A program made the translations under genes and the position numbers. Under the pieces are notes generated by a model. The model saw nothing but the letters and a program-made list of their open reading frames with translations, did not search any database and was not told the origin of the DNA. Positions 10,846 to 21,432 of a stretch of 64,000 bases of DNA are shown here, one piece after another. The stretch is from Polytrichum commune (lineage: Eukaryota > Streptophyta > Polytrichopsida > Polytrichales > Polytrichaceae): contig OX485803.1 of the NCBI GenBank assembly GCA_950295325.1, positions 15,810,001-15,874,000 of the forward strand, written 5' to 3'. Position 1 is the first letter of the stretch, and the number at the start of each line of letters is the position of its first letter.

Positions 10846-12130
10846 CGCATCAATCTCATCTTCCCAATCCATCACCAAGTCGGCACGAAAAAGTCGCCGT
10901 CAAAACTTTGGGGCTCCTCGGTGCAACAAGTGGGTGGGTTTGGCCTCCCTTGAATTATAGCTAAAAAATCGAAGAAGTTGGTCACTCTGATGCAAACTTC
11001 TCCATACAAGTAGTTGTACAGCAAGTGAGTTGTAACGCACCCGCTAGGAGCTGTGGAGGTGGAAGAAGAAGAAGAAGAAGTAGTCTGCTTGATTTGCAGT
11101 AAGGTAGGCAAGGATTAAGTTAGTGACATGAGGAGTACTACTGCGAGCCCGTCAGGCTACGGAAGCTCGCCAAGCTGATAATAATGATGATGATGGTAGA
11201 GTGAGAAATTGGATTAACAGCATGATGATGACGATCAATCCTCCTCCCTGTCCTGTCACTGGCGATGGGGCTGTGGAAGCTCGGAGAGTAGGGATAAGAG
11301 GGAGGAAGAAGAAACAGAAGAAGGTATAAATCATCAGCTCCTGGTCAAGCTTCTCTCAAAAATGGACACGAGGCTGGCGATGGCGCTAGCTGCAGCTGCG
11401 TGGCTCACTCACCAATCAACCTGTCAAAACAGAAACAGAGGCAGAAGGAGCAGAAGGAGGGAGAGGCGGAAGACGACTGTTTGGCCCAGCAGAGGTGTCA
11501 AAATTGGACAGCAACGCAGGCGAAGGGAAGGGAAGGGAGGGGAAGTAAATTTGGTGGCAAAGCCCCTGAGTCACTCACGTACCCAAGTACTTTGGCTTAC
11601 TGGCTCTGGAGTCTGCAAGAGTCAGGCAGGCGCTTTGGGAGCTGCAAAAAGTGTGAGGACTCACTCGCAACAACAACGACGACGATGCCAAAAGGAGCTT
11701 GTGAGCAATGAATTGGCCAAACCCAAACCCAAACCCAAACTAACTTTGCAAGTTTAAGCCTAACCCAGCGCACCGCACCACATCGCTCCAAAGCTCTCAT
11801 CAACGTCTCTCCACGCTGCCGACCATCTCAGCTGAGAGCGAGCGAGCGAGCAAAGCAGCAATCGAGTTGTCCAGCTTTGCCAAGCAAAAGTAAGTGCGGA
11901 GGAGGTCCTAAAACAGCACCAAAACAGACACTTTTGGCCGCCTACACATATACATCACTTACATACATGCATCCCAAAGTATTGGAATTTGTGCAGGAAA
12001 TGTATACGAACATGGAAGAAGTAGGTTAGTAGTCTAGTAATAAATTGTGTCACATGTGGGCCCTGCCAATTACCACCCGCTACTAATTAACCTCCACTTG
12101 AGCCTACAACCATTTACCCACCGTGAAGAT
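10846..12130. other. PP2C upstream region, no gene recognised
   Basis: This stretch is richer in G+C than its surroundings and contains GAA runs (near 11065), a (CCCAAA)n run (about 11720-11742) and GAGC repeats (about 11838-11850). A 131-codon open frame on the plus strand at 11362-11757 is Arg/Gln/Lys-rich low complexity and is not accepted as a gene. Most likely distal promoter of the PP2C gene. Confidence 0.5.
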
Positions 12131-12149
12131 GATTGACAGATAGTGCTTG

Positions 12150-12426
12150 CAACAATGATCAAATCTGGGATTCCTTACTTGACTACGGTCGACTGGAGTG
12201 GCGACGGACTCTCGCGGATTTGAAAAAAGCACCGGGCGTTGCTTATGAGGATGTTCTTGAAGAATTTGACAATGTTTGGTGTGTCAAAGGTCCTATTGTT
12301 ACTCGTAACAATTTAGTCTTAAGTCCTCTAGTTAGTTTTATTTCAGTTGAGCTAGTTGTACTTCTCCTTTTGCAAATGAATTTGCTTGCAATTTGTGCTA
12401 AAACAAAACAAAACAAAACAAAAAAA
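12150..12426 (+). mobile_element. 3' fragment of a repeat-borne coding sequence with an A-rich tail, copy 1
   Basis: An open frame of 98 codons (12133-12429) includes YGRLEWRRTLADLKKAPG and VAYEDVLEEFDNVW. The same peptide recurs, diverged, at 21168-21290, so it is a repeated element rather than a gene. Both copies are followed by CAATTTGTGC and then an A-rich tail, here (AAAAC)n at 12399-12426. The tail suggests a 5'-truncated retroposed copy. I do not recognise the parent protein. Confidence 0.5.
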
Positions 12427-12579
12427 TGAACAAATTTGAAAATGAAACGAGGTAGGTAAAGGTGTATGGGCCTAATACTGTGGACCCTTCTGACTCCAAA
12501 GAAACAATCTGATCGATGGATTTGACTGGGATCATCTCATCCGGTTAGCCGTTGCAATGTAAAAGTTATAATATAAGGT

Positions 12580-12780
12580 CAAACTAAAAAATCCTTGTTT
12601 TTTCTAAGTGATCATACAAGGTTTAATCAAATCTTGAGCAATGTGTATAGTTTGAGCACATGCACGCAATCCAATCTCATTGTGACACATATCTATTTGG
12701 CATCCATTCTTAACTACGATCCTTACCACATCGATAAGATACCACTCAAATTTAGGTGTCCATTTCGGAAGCGTGACGAC
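12580..12780. mobile_element. Right-arm fragment of the TAAGGTA foldback superfamily
   Basis: Shows the conserved order TTGAGCACATGCACG..CCAATCTCAT, CACATATCTATTTGGCATCC, ATTCTTAACTACGATCCTTA and ATACCACTCAAATTTAGGTG found in the right arms of other members. Left part and end not identified. Confidence 0.45.
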
Positions 12781-13189
12781 GTTATCATGCTCAAAAACAC
12801 CTTAGAAAGAAAGAGAAATGTGTCGAGTAAAAGTAACAGCAATGGAGTAAGAAGAAGGTCGAAAGCAAAACCAGAACCTCTATATATGTGCACATGTTGA
12901 AACAAAGCTAAGGTAATAAAATACTCTCAAGTTACGGTGTTGAAGTACTGGAAAGATTCGATGTGCTGCAAGACACCCACCAGCTGTTCTAGTGGGCACT
13001 CGGGACTCAGAAGTGTTGCAAAAAGGCAAGGGCGGTGTGGAATTCCACTTGAAGCCGGGGAGTGATGGAAAGGCTGAAGGGCAGGTGGAGTAGTTTGCGA
13101 TTATTGCACTTGTGAGGCGAGCAATTGGAAGGTGAAAAATCATGTATGTGTGTACCAAGGTACACACACAGGTGAAGTATGCGGACCTT

Positions 13190-13680
13190 GTTTATTTTAC
13201 GCTTTCTTAATTGGACACCTTTATTTGAGTGGTATGTATACGCCATATGGGAAGGCCACTAGGTAAGAACGGACATCGAGAAGACACGTGTCGGGATCAG
13301 ATTGAAATGTGTGTTTCGAGTGTAGGCATCGTCGAGGTTTATAGGGTAACACGTATGGAAGGTCGAATAGCAAAGTGGGCCTTCTTAACCGGACACTTTT
13401 AACTTTGCAACCACTTCTTGCGGGATATGAAACACACGAATTGGTGTGAGATGATGGACTTGTATGGATTATTTCATTGTAAAAGTAAAAGATTCTCGTG
13501 CTCATCGAATGGTCATATCTCTCATCCTCACCCTCACCCCAATTATGTTGACCATGGATCCTAGAATGGTTTGTAATTTTTGAACTCTTATCCAACCTTT
13601 TCTTGACACACATGTGCTTTTGGTGTTTGTTCTTACATCCACACCTAACCACACACCAGTCGAATACAAAATGTCCTTGC
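13190..13680. mobile_element. Foldback element of the TAAGGTA superfamily
   Basis: The left arm (about 13203-13335: TTAATTGGACACCTTTATTT, GAGTGGTATGTATACGCC, GAACGGACATCGAGAAGACA) is complementary in order to the right arm (about 13570-13675: TTGACACACATGTGCTTTTG, TTCTTACATCCACACC, CACACACCAGTCGAATAC). The spacer carries ATATGAAACACACGAATTGG and CTCGTGCTCATCGAATGG, shared with 13833-14221. Confidence 0.6.
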
Positions 13681-13832
13681 TTTGGGGGTGTTCTCTAGCT
13701 TATGTATTCATTTGAAGAGACCGAGAATCTTCATTTTGAGCAACCTTATTTAAGCGTGTATTTCTAAAACTTTCAATTCAATTGAGTGTTTTATGCATTA
13801 GATTGATGTGTGCCACGAGTTAGGATGATTGC

Positions 13833-14221
13833 TAAGGTAGGTGGGTCTTGAATGGTTATTTTTCTTTCTTTCTTCATGTAGCCCACTTCTCATGGGATAT
13901 GAAGCACACGATTAATACGAGATGGCTAGCAAATCCAAATCAAAAGCATAGACAATTTCTTCATAATATTCGGAGCATATGCGAATGTTTTGTTCATTAT
14001 CCAAATGAAGACTCTCGTGCTCGTTGAATGGCCATAGGCCCCCTCCCCCCAATTATGTTGATAATTGAGACTAGAACACGTATCATATTTTGAGCACATA
14101 GCCCAATCTCTTTTGAACCTGTGTATTTTTGGTGTTTGTTCTTGGAGCCTCGCCTAACCGCATACCACTCAAATATAGGTGCATGATTAATCTTGGTAAT
14201 TGAATGAGGCATGCCTACCTA
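13833..14221. mobile_element. Foldback element, TAAGGTAGGTGGG subtype, about 390 bp
   Basis: Left end TAAGGTAGGTGGGTCTTGAA, right end GAGGCATGCCTACCTA. Internal landmarks: GGGATATGAAGCACACGATT, AGATGGCTAGCAAATCCAAA, CTCGTGCTCGTTGAATGG, TTTTGAGCACATAGCCCAAT and ACCACTCAAATATAGGTGC. The same order is found at 37774-38158 and, interrupted, at 48783-49779. It has no coding capacity and is non-autonomous. Confidence 0.65.
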
Positions 14222-15394
14222 ATCCAAAACATACACAAGTTGGCTCCAAGGGGGAGTGTCTATGACTATGAGAGCAAGTTAGGAAGTCTCAACGTTTTCT
14301 AAGGGGGACCCTAACATGACCAAGTATTGAGTAGACATAACTTGTGTTTCATATTGCAAATGATTTTCCCAAGAGCATCAATTTCTTCCTAAGCAAATCT
14401 ACATTCGTCTCATACATTAGCAAGCTCATGAAAAATGCAAGTGCACAAGATATTGGCCACAAGAAGACATTAATCTCTGAAGATTGTTCACTCGACACTA
14501 CTCTAGTGGTTGGAGCTTTAGGGTGTTCATGTAAACTCATCCATCATGAATGAAGGGACTCTAGTAAAAACAAGTCCCCTATAGGGTTGCGGGCCAATTT
14601 GCTTCTAATAGACTCCAAACAAAGTGATTTGGGACCATTGAAATCACCTCCAAAGTCAAAATAATATGAAACGTTAGAAAACCAAACTACAAAAGTGACC
14701 ATTGTGTTTTCATCCTCCCAACGTATAGATGTTTTTAAGTAACATTTAGATAATTCCGGACTTTGTAGCCAATTCAAGACTAAATTTTTGCTACACATGT
14801 ATTTTAATATATTCTACTATGATGCCAAAATGTCTCTGCGTATCATATCCATGGTCTTTACATTTATAGTCACCTACGTAATGGCAACATGATGAGTACA
14901 AATAACCACACTTGAAGCGCGAATTTTCTCATTTTCCAAATTGCTTGCTTAAATCTAAACTCACCAAAATCTTGGAATCACCTAAATACCAATTTCTTAC
15001 AGAGACACCATGGAACTCGAGCCAGCACAGGTCTAAGGTATGCAAGTCCATTTTGATTTTTTTTTCTTCTTCAAATAATCACCTTCATTTTAAGTGATTT
15101 GTGAACTTAAGAACAGGCACGTGTTCCAAAACTATTAGATTGCAATCTCAAGAGTTATACACTACTCTAATCTCATTAGTCAACACATTTAGGAAGACCT
15201 AGTATTTGCTCAAAAAATCAACACACGTGCACTTTTGTTAAGCACAACTAAAACAAGGAAAAACTGATATTCAATCCAATTTTGACCAATGCTTTTATCA
15301 TAGATTTGCTAATGCAATGTCAACTTCCATTGAGTGAATATGATCATCAGAAGATGCAAAATACGAAAGAAAACGAACCAAACAACACCCACAT
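14222..15394. other. AT-rich intergenic DNA, nothing firm
   Basis: No gene recognised. Short open frames (up to 84 codons) have no domain I know. A GGTAA-type microrepeat (ACCTT)n starts at about 15395. Confidence 0.4.
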
Positions 15395-15840
15395 ACCTTA
15401 CCTTACCTTACCTTACATTATCAGGCGCCTGATCAAGCGCCAAGGTAACATATAAGATATGTGTGTGTTATTTGGTTCGTTTCTCATGTTCTCCAACTTC
15501 TGCCGATTAGAATTACACAACAAAGCTTGTCTTGCATTAGCAAATCTACAATGAAACATCTGCAACAAAAACCAAACATGCCCTTATTTAGTCATGGTTA
15601 TCGGAAGTGCAACTTTGTTGATTTCTTAATTAGATACACAGACCCTCGCAATTGTGTTCCCTACCAAGTGTACATCAATTACTCATATTTGAAGACATAG
15701 TCCAATCTCTTTTAAACACGTGTCCTTTACGATGTTTGCTCTTTCATCCTCATGGAACCACATACCAACCAAATATTAGAGCCCGATTAAGAAAACGAGC
15801 CACTTAAAAGACCCGTCTACATTATACACATAGTGTCCTC
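15395..15840. mobile_element. TAAGGTATGTG foldback member
   Basis: Begins in an (ACCTT)n run, includes the palindrome TCAGGCGCCTGA (15421-15432), then TTATTTGGTTCGTTTCTCAT, GTTCTCCAACTTCTGCC, ATTACTCATATTTGAAGACA, GAACCACATACCAACCAAAT and the right end GAGCCACTTAAAAGACCCGT. Collinear with 4269-4640 and 19190-19560. Confidence 0.6.
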
Positions 15841-16020
15841 CACTAGAGGCTAAATGGAGCAGCAGGGACGCAGGGCTCAATAATAAAAGGCCACACACTC
15901 GGAGAGGGACACAGTGGGGGCATTGATGATGTGCCTGGCTTGCCTGAATCCTGACAGCAAAGGAACGGCAAGGAAAAGGAAAAGGAAAAGGAAAAGGAAA
16001 AGGAAAAAGAAAAAGAACTA

Positions 16021-16390
16021 TCCCAGGGGGGGGGGGTTTGGGGGCATAATCGGTAAGAATCCTTGTGTTTCCAAGTCCACCCTTACATGTTGACATCTCT
16101 CGGTTTTTTTCTTTATTGGTTTGACGTATATTTGAATATCGTAACATTATTCAGATCCATAACAATGTTTTGTGGGACTGACAGTTTCCATGGAATATTC
16201 CATACTGCATGTGGGGAATATTATGTGGAATATCGTGAGTCTCATAGAACATTGTTGTGGATCCGAATAATGTTGTGATTTCGAAGATTTCTCCACAATG
16301 ATTGGTAGTTGTCATGAAGTTTTGAACTTCAAATGGTTCATCTGTGACATAGCGGTTAGTTCTCCCCTTTCATTGTCTCAGATAGCCAAA
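16021..16390. mobile_element. ACCGGTT-family left arm with a nested palindromic insert
   Basis: Left flank carries GGGCATAATCGG..TAAGAATCC, matching the start of the 50648-51179 element; its expected terminus is replaced by an 11-bp G tract (16026-16036). The arm runs to about 16130, is interrupted, and resumes at about 16285 (CTCCACAATGATTGGTAGTT) with GGTTCATCTGTGACATA and GTTAGTTCTCCCC. The insert (about 16131-16284) is itself an inverted repeat with arms of about 65 bp (AACATTATTCAGATCCATAA against AACATTATTCGGATCCACAA). The right arm of the outer element is absent. Confidence 0.65.
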
Positions 16391-17130
16391 CAATCTTGTG
16401 GGTGTGAGTTAAGGTAACCTTTCAAGGACGTGGGGTCTCAATATATGTCCTTATATGCAACTTATACATGCTTCACCAAGTTTATTAATTAAATTGCATA
16501 CATTGGTGTGTTTGAAACTTTATCATGCCTATTGTCTGATGTCAAAGACGAAATACAAACATGCTCGTACTAGATGTTGATTGATCCAAATACAACGTGT
16601 GGGTTTTGCATCCAAGGGCACTCAAGTTGCGTATTTCAATTCAATTCTTCAGTAACATCAAAGTGTTTAACTTGTTGAAATAGTGCACTTGAAGAGTAAG
16701 TTCATTTTAGATAGGGTCACTTCTAACATGATTAGCTAAAATTGAAAGTATATAGCTCAAATATGTTACTTTTTGCTTGGAGAGGCCTTAGATTGGGCCT
16801 CTTAGACACTTAGGGCTAACCTTTAAAGGACACCGGCTCTCAATAACAACCATATACACAATTTATACGAAAGTCACCAATCTTAGAATAACATCTCCTA
16901 TACTTATGGGTTTGAATTCCTATCGTATGTATGTCTCATGTCAAGAAGAAGAAGAAAAAATATACTCATACTTGGCATTGACGATTGAAATTTAACGTAT
17001 ATGTTTGCATCCAAGGGCACCCATTTTGTGTATTTGAACTAACATCTTCAATAACATTAAGGCATTCAACTGATTCAAAAAAACGTAGTTGAAAAATAAG
17101 TTGATTTTAGATAGGGTCACTTATATGTTG
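16390..17130. repeat. Two-copy tandem duplication, period about 400 bp
   Basis: Diverged direct copies: GTTTTGCATCCAAGGGCACTC near 16606 and ATGTTTGCATCCAAGGGCAC near 17003; ATTTTAGATAGGGTCACTT at about 16704 and 17106. Each copy starts with a TAACCTTT..AAGGAC motif (16411 and 16817). No coding content. Confidence 0.6.
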
Positions 17131-17389
17131 AAAAGATATTGGACTGTGTTTTCAAATTGTATCAAAATACTTCACGCTCATTGATGAACATAATTGAGAG
17201 AATCTATTTGCCTATTTATCTATCTAATTAGTTAAAAAATCATCAAACATGCACTTTTGATAACCATGACTCGTGGGAGGTCCAATTTTTGTTGATGTTT
17301 CATCATAGATATGTTAATGTAACACAAGTTTCATTGTGTACATATAATTTGTAGAAGTTAGAGAACATGAAAAACAACCCGAATATCAC

Positions 17390-18000
17390 CCACATACCTT
17401 AGTAAGCATGGACCCGTGTCCACATGAAAAGTAAGGCCTCCTCTACACTAGGGGTTCAAATTACTCAACAGTGATCGATTGCTATTGTGGGTCTAAGAAT
17501 GAAAGGGAACCTATACAAGAATTATTCGAGGATAATTTGAGAGAGTGTGCATGGCACCATGAGCAATGTTATGGTATGTGAAGCCTTATGTGGTCACTCT
17601 TCTTGGTAGGAAACAAATATTTAAGTGGGGGTGTGGCAAGGCTTTGTTGTTAAGAATGGACACTAAGAAGTCATGTGTTACGATGCCATTGACCTATGTA
17701 TTCAAAATATAGACATCATTATGGGTTCGATTGTGATACAATTGGGGGGATGTATGCAATCACTTAAGAGAAAGGTTGACTTCACTTTGATTTTTGTAGC
17801 TTTTGCATCTCAACTTCGAATCTTCAATTATGAAACTTGAAAAGAGGATTTGTGTGATTCACAATTGCTAACCGGATGAGATAATTTTCAACCTAACCCA
17901 ACAATCCAAATTGCCTATGGATTTGAAAGTGGCTTCAATAGGGCCAAACACCTTAGGGCTCGAGACAAGCCTCTGAACTCAAGAGTCTCAAGAGTTTGGT
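17390..18000. mobile_element. Arms of the TAAGGTATGTG foldback superfamily
   Basis: CACCCACATACCTTAGTAAG (17389-) is a right end. A left-type arm follows from about 17575 (TATGTGAAGCCTTATGTGGT) with TGGCAAGGCTTTGTTGTTAA, ATGGACACTAAGAAGTCATG and TTTTGCATCTCAACTTCGAA, matching the arms at 20252-20470 and 27385-27740. Confidence 0.5.
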
Positions 18001-18575
18001 ACTTGGAATTAACAAGCGTTCATCCAAAGCTTGTCTAACTATTAAGAACTCCACGAACCCTCTTGAATGCTCTCCATGGTGTGAACAAGTGCAAAGTGGT
18101 CATGCTCAAAGTGAGATATCAAAGCAGAGGATGGTAATAATAATAAAAGATAATTTGCGACAAGCCACAAAATAGTTAAAATAAACTCACTGCCTTGGGG
18201 CCCACAAAACGAGAGCTCAAACTATCAACATTCCCCAAACAACACCTATGAGGTAGCTTACATTTCCCCAAAGAACTTGTCAATCATCCCGGAAAGCATG
18301 CCACAAATGCTCCACATGATACCCATTGAGACACATTCTATATATATTATAAGCATGCAAAAAATCCAGACCCTCAAATTGAAACACTACCAACATACGA
18401 GTCTTGGACAATCGCCCCATGCCGGTGAAAAAAAATGCAAATCTACCACTACATTGAATTTTCAAATTTTTCAGTGATGTAGGACAAGTTTCCAACAACA
18501 CAAGATGATTGTCCGGAACTCGTATACTTGTAACGATAGCTCAAGTGTGAAATGGCATACATGAACAAGCATGTG

Positions 18576-18843
18576 AGGTCCGAGACAACCCTAAACTACC
18601 GGGTGATAGTGGAGAGGTACCCATTTCCGAATGGAGTGGTTGACGGTTGGCCTCCCGTTGTGAAATCTTCCCTTTACTTGACAAAAAAAAACTAGCTAAA
18701 TAGGCAAGAAATCAAGAACCCACCCACCGCAAGATAAGCAGTAAACCCCATACTACACCAAGAGAATTTTTGAGCAGGGTAGAACCAACAAACTCAAATT
18801 CACGACATATTGCCCTATGTTGATGATTTATATATATATTTAT
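18576..18843 (+). mobile_element. tRNA-derived SINE, full copy, about 268 bp
   Basis: Head AGGTCCGAGACAACCCTAAA, an A-box-like GGTGATAGTGGAGAGG, TACCCATTTCCGAATGGAG, then a diverged B-box region (GACGGTTGGCCTCCCG). The body has TGAAATCTTCCCTTTACTTG and ACCCACCCACCGC, and the 3' end is a TATATATATTTATA tail. It is flanked by near-identical 12-bp duplications, AACAAGCATGTG (18564-18575) and AACAAGCATATG (18844-18855). The 37470-37730 copy keeps a perfect B box, which identifies the family as pol III-derived. Confidence 0.8.
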
Positions 18844-18959
18844 AACAAGCATATGTACGTCGCCTCTCCGACAACAAGAAGCATCCTTTCTTTGAATTCT
18901 CACAATCATCAATCTCCAAGCTTGTCGACCCCTCTAGTGTGAATGGGGGCCCTTAGGTG

Positions 18960-19190
18960 AGGCGAAAGGGGGGGGGGGGTTCACCGGCCTCCCCCACCGC
19001 CCACAACTTTGGAGGCCAGAATGAGGAGGTGGAGGGCAGGCCGTGCCCATTCCCCTGCTGGCCCCTTCTTGCGCTTGGACTCGAGTTTTTGTTTTGTACT
19101 CCATTACTAACTTTCTCCTATGCAGCAGCTGAAGCTCACCAAGGCCAAGGAACCCATCGATTGGCACTGCATGCGCGATAGAAGGTAGTG
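18960..19190. other. GC-rich fragment with a 12-bp G tract
   Basis: Starts with a G tract (18968-18979), followed by GC-rich DNA unlike its neighbours up to CATGCGCGATAG. The end (CCAAGGAACCCATCGATTGG, 19138-) is repeated in diverged form at about 19791, in front of a second foldback copy. A plus-strand frame spells LKLTKAKEPIDW, but no gene model could be built. Possibly captured gene DNA. Confidence 0.35.
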
Positions 19191-20250
19191 TGGGGTGTTA
19201 TTTGGTCCATGGTTCATGTTCTACCAATTAGGTTATGCAAGGAAACTCGTGTCGTGTTAGCATATCTATGACGAAGCGTTTGCAAAAAACGGATTGAGAA
19301 TCGGACTTCCTTTGATGTAGTTATGGTCATGAGAAGTGCGTGTTTGTTGATTTCTTAATTGGATACATAGGTCCTCCTAGATTGTGTTCATTGTTGAGTG
19401 TAGAGTAGTTATTACTACTTGTAGACGTGGTCTGATCTTTTTTTTGAGAACATGTGTCTTTGTGATGTTTGCTCTTGGATTCTTGTTGAACCACGTACCA
19501 ATCAAATCTAGGGGTCTGATTAAGGAAACAAGCCACTTAAGACCCATCTATCGTTATGCGAAGGTGTGTGAGCCTTATGGTCGCTCTTCTTAATCGAATG
19601 TCTTTTCATGTTCTCCAACTTTTATTGGTTAGGTTTACGGAACAAACCTTGTGTTGCATTAGCAACTCTGTGATGAGGCGTCATGAAAAATCATGCGGAA
19701 ATTCAGAGTTCTCTTGATTCAATCATGGTTTTCATAAATGCATGTTTGTCGATCCCTTAACTGAATACAACATTTGACGACCATCGTGACCAAGGAACCT
19801 ATTAGCACTGCATGCATGACATATGGGAAGGTATGTGGGCCTTATAGTCGCTCTTCTTAATCAAGTGCCTAATTATGTTACGCGGTGTTGTTTGGTTCAT
19901 TTTCATGTTCTCCAACTTCTACCATTTATAATTACCCGACAAACTTTGTGTTGCATTAGCAACTCTATGATGAAGCATCATCAAAAATCATGTGGAAAGA
20001 ACAAACTTTCTTTGATTCAATCATGGTTTTCAAAAATGCATGTTTGTTGATCCCTTAATTGAGTACATGATCATCCCGATTGTAGTTCACTATAGAGTGT
20101 GGAGTAGTGAATAAAACTTGAAGATGTAGTCCAATCTCCAATAAACGTGTGTCTTTATGGTGCTTGTATTTTGATCTTCACCTAACCATACACCAATTAA
20201 ATATAAGTACCTCATTGAAAAAAAGGTAGTCAAATAACACCTAGATACCT
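19130..20250. repeat. Tandemly repeated foldback members including shared flank
   Basis: The flank CCAAGGAACCCAT..GCACTGCATGC and the following TAAGGTATGTG-type element (19185-19565) recur at about 19791-20230, with a third partial copy at about 19565-19780 (TGAGCCTTATGGTCGCTC; CTCCAACTTTTATTGG; TCATGCGGAAATTC). Sharing of the non-element flank points to duplication of the locus rather than independent insertion. Confidence 0.55.
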
Positions 20251-20883
20251 TATATTTGAGTAGTATATGGCAAGCCTTGTTGTTGAGAACATACACCAAA
20301 AAGACATGCGTCACGATGAAATTGGACTTTGGTTCCAAATATAGACATGATTTTACATTCCATAGGTAACATGGATGGGAGAGCATGTGCGATTGTATGA
20401 AGAGTGAAAGAGAATCTTCCTATGACTTCTCGTACTTTTTGCATCTCGAGTCCGATTTTGAAATTTGAAATGACAATATGTATGACTCATGATTATTAAT
20501 GAGATGAGACCATTCTCGAGCCTATTGTGTGGCACTTCCAAATTCACATACAATGTTGTTCATTGGATCGGCTTGGGAATTGTCTAATTGAGTTAGCATA
20601 TGCAACTCACAAATATTTCTATTTCAAACTTAGGAAACAAAGTTGAGATGCAAAAAATATAAGAAGTCAAGGTGAAGATTCTCTTTCACTCTTCAAACGA
20701 TCACACATGCTCTCCCAATCATGTTACCTATTAAATTGGTCTCCATATTCCAAGCACAAAATTCAATCTCATCAAGGCACATGTCTTTTGCATATGTTCT
20801 TGATTACAATACTTGTCATATACCACTCAAATACACATCACCCCTTAAGAAGAGTGACCACATCATACGACCACATACCTTAA
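20243..20883. mobile_element. Foldback element with arms of about 210-250 bp
   Basis: The left arm (about 20252-20470: TTTGAGTAGTATATGGCAAG, GAACATACACCAAAAAGACA, GGGAGAGCATGTGCGAT, TTTTTGCATCTCGAGTCCG) is the reverse complement of the right arm (about 20640-20883), which ends GACCACATACCTTA. A spacer of about 170 bp separates them. The transcript would form a long double-stranded stem. Non-autonomous. Confidence 0.65.
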
Positions 20884-21164
20884 GTTGAAAAAGCACACAC
20901 CTACAACAAAGTCCTTGACAACCTCGGCATACATTGGAGCCAATAACCTCCTCTATCATAGGTCAAACTCTATGACTTTTGGACTAATAGGACACATGAC
21001 GTGGGGTTAGTTGATTATGCTCATGATTCTTACCCTTCTTGGGGTTGTTTGGTTCCACAATGTCTTGGCGTTGTGTGCGCCATAGAGAACCAACTTGTTC
21101 TTCATTTTATCCAACGGAATGTTTCATTTGTCTCAAACCAAAACCTTAAATAGTTATTTGAGAC

Positions 21165-21432
21165 ACTTTGCATGACTATGGTAGGATTGAGTGGCAACGG
21201 ACTACCTCGGACTTGGAAAAAGCCCCGGACGTTGTTTATCAAGATGTACTTGATGAATTTGATTGTGACCCATAGCAACTTAGTGGTCACGTGGAAGATT
21301 AAGCCCCGGACGGACATTATTTCTTGATGTCCCCTCGATTTGGTCTAGGTCTCCTCAAATGGTTGTATTTGGTTATTTTCTTATGATTTTTTTTCTTCTT
21401 TTTTCCAATTTGTGCCCAAAAAAAACAACACC
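21165..21432 (+). mobile_element. 3' fragment of a repeat-borne coding sequence with an A-rich tail, copy 2
   Basis: Same peptide as at 12150-12426, spelled YGRIEWQRTTSDLEKAPD and VVYQDVLDEFD, then diverging. Also ends CAATTTGTGCCC and an A-rich tail (AAAAAAAAC, about 21417-21425). Two copies with the same 3' end and different 5' limits fit a retroposed family. Parent protein not recognised. Confidence 0.5.

Noticed and set aside
10340-10960. 206-codon plus-strand frame over PP2C exon 1 and promoter
   Set aside because: Antisense to the acylated PP2C N-terminus; Leu/Pro-rich low complexity with no domain.
11362-11757. 131-codon plus-strand frame upstream of PP2C
   Set aside because: Arg/Lys/Gln-rich translation of purine-rich promoter DNA, without domain or splice partner.
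19131-19190. Possible captured exon spelling LKLTKAKEPIDW
   Set aside because: Faintly recalls an ATP-synthase-type EPIDW segment, but it is too short, lacks a second exon and is duplicated with transposon flank.
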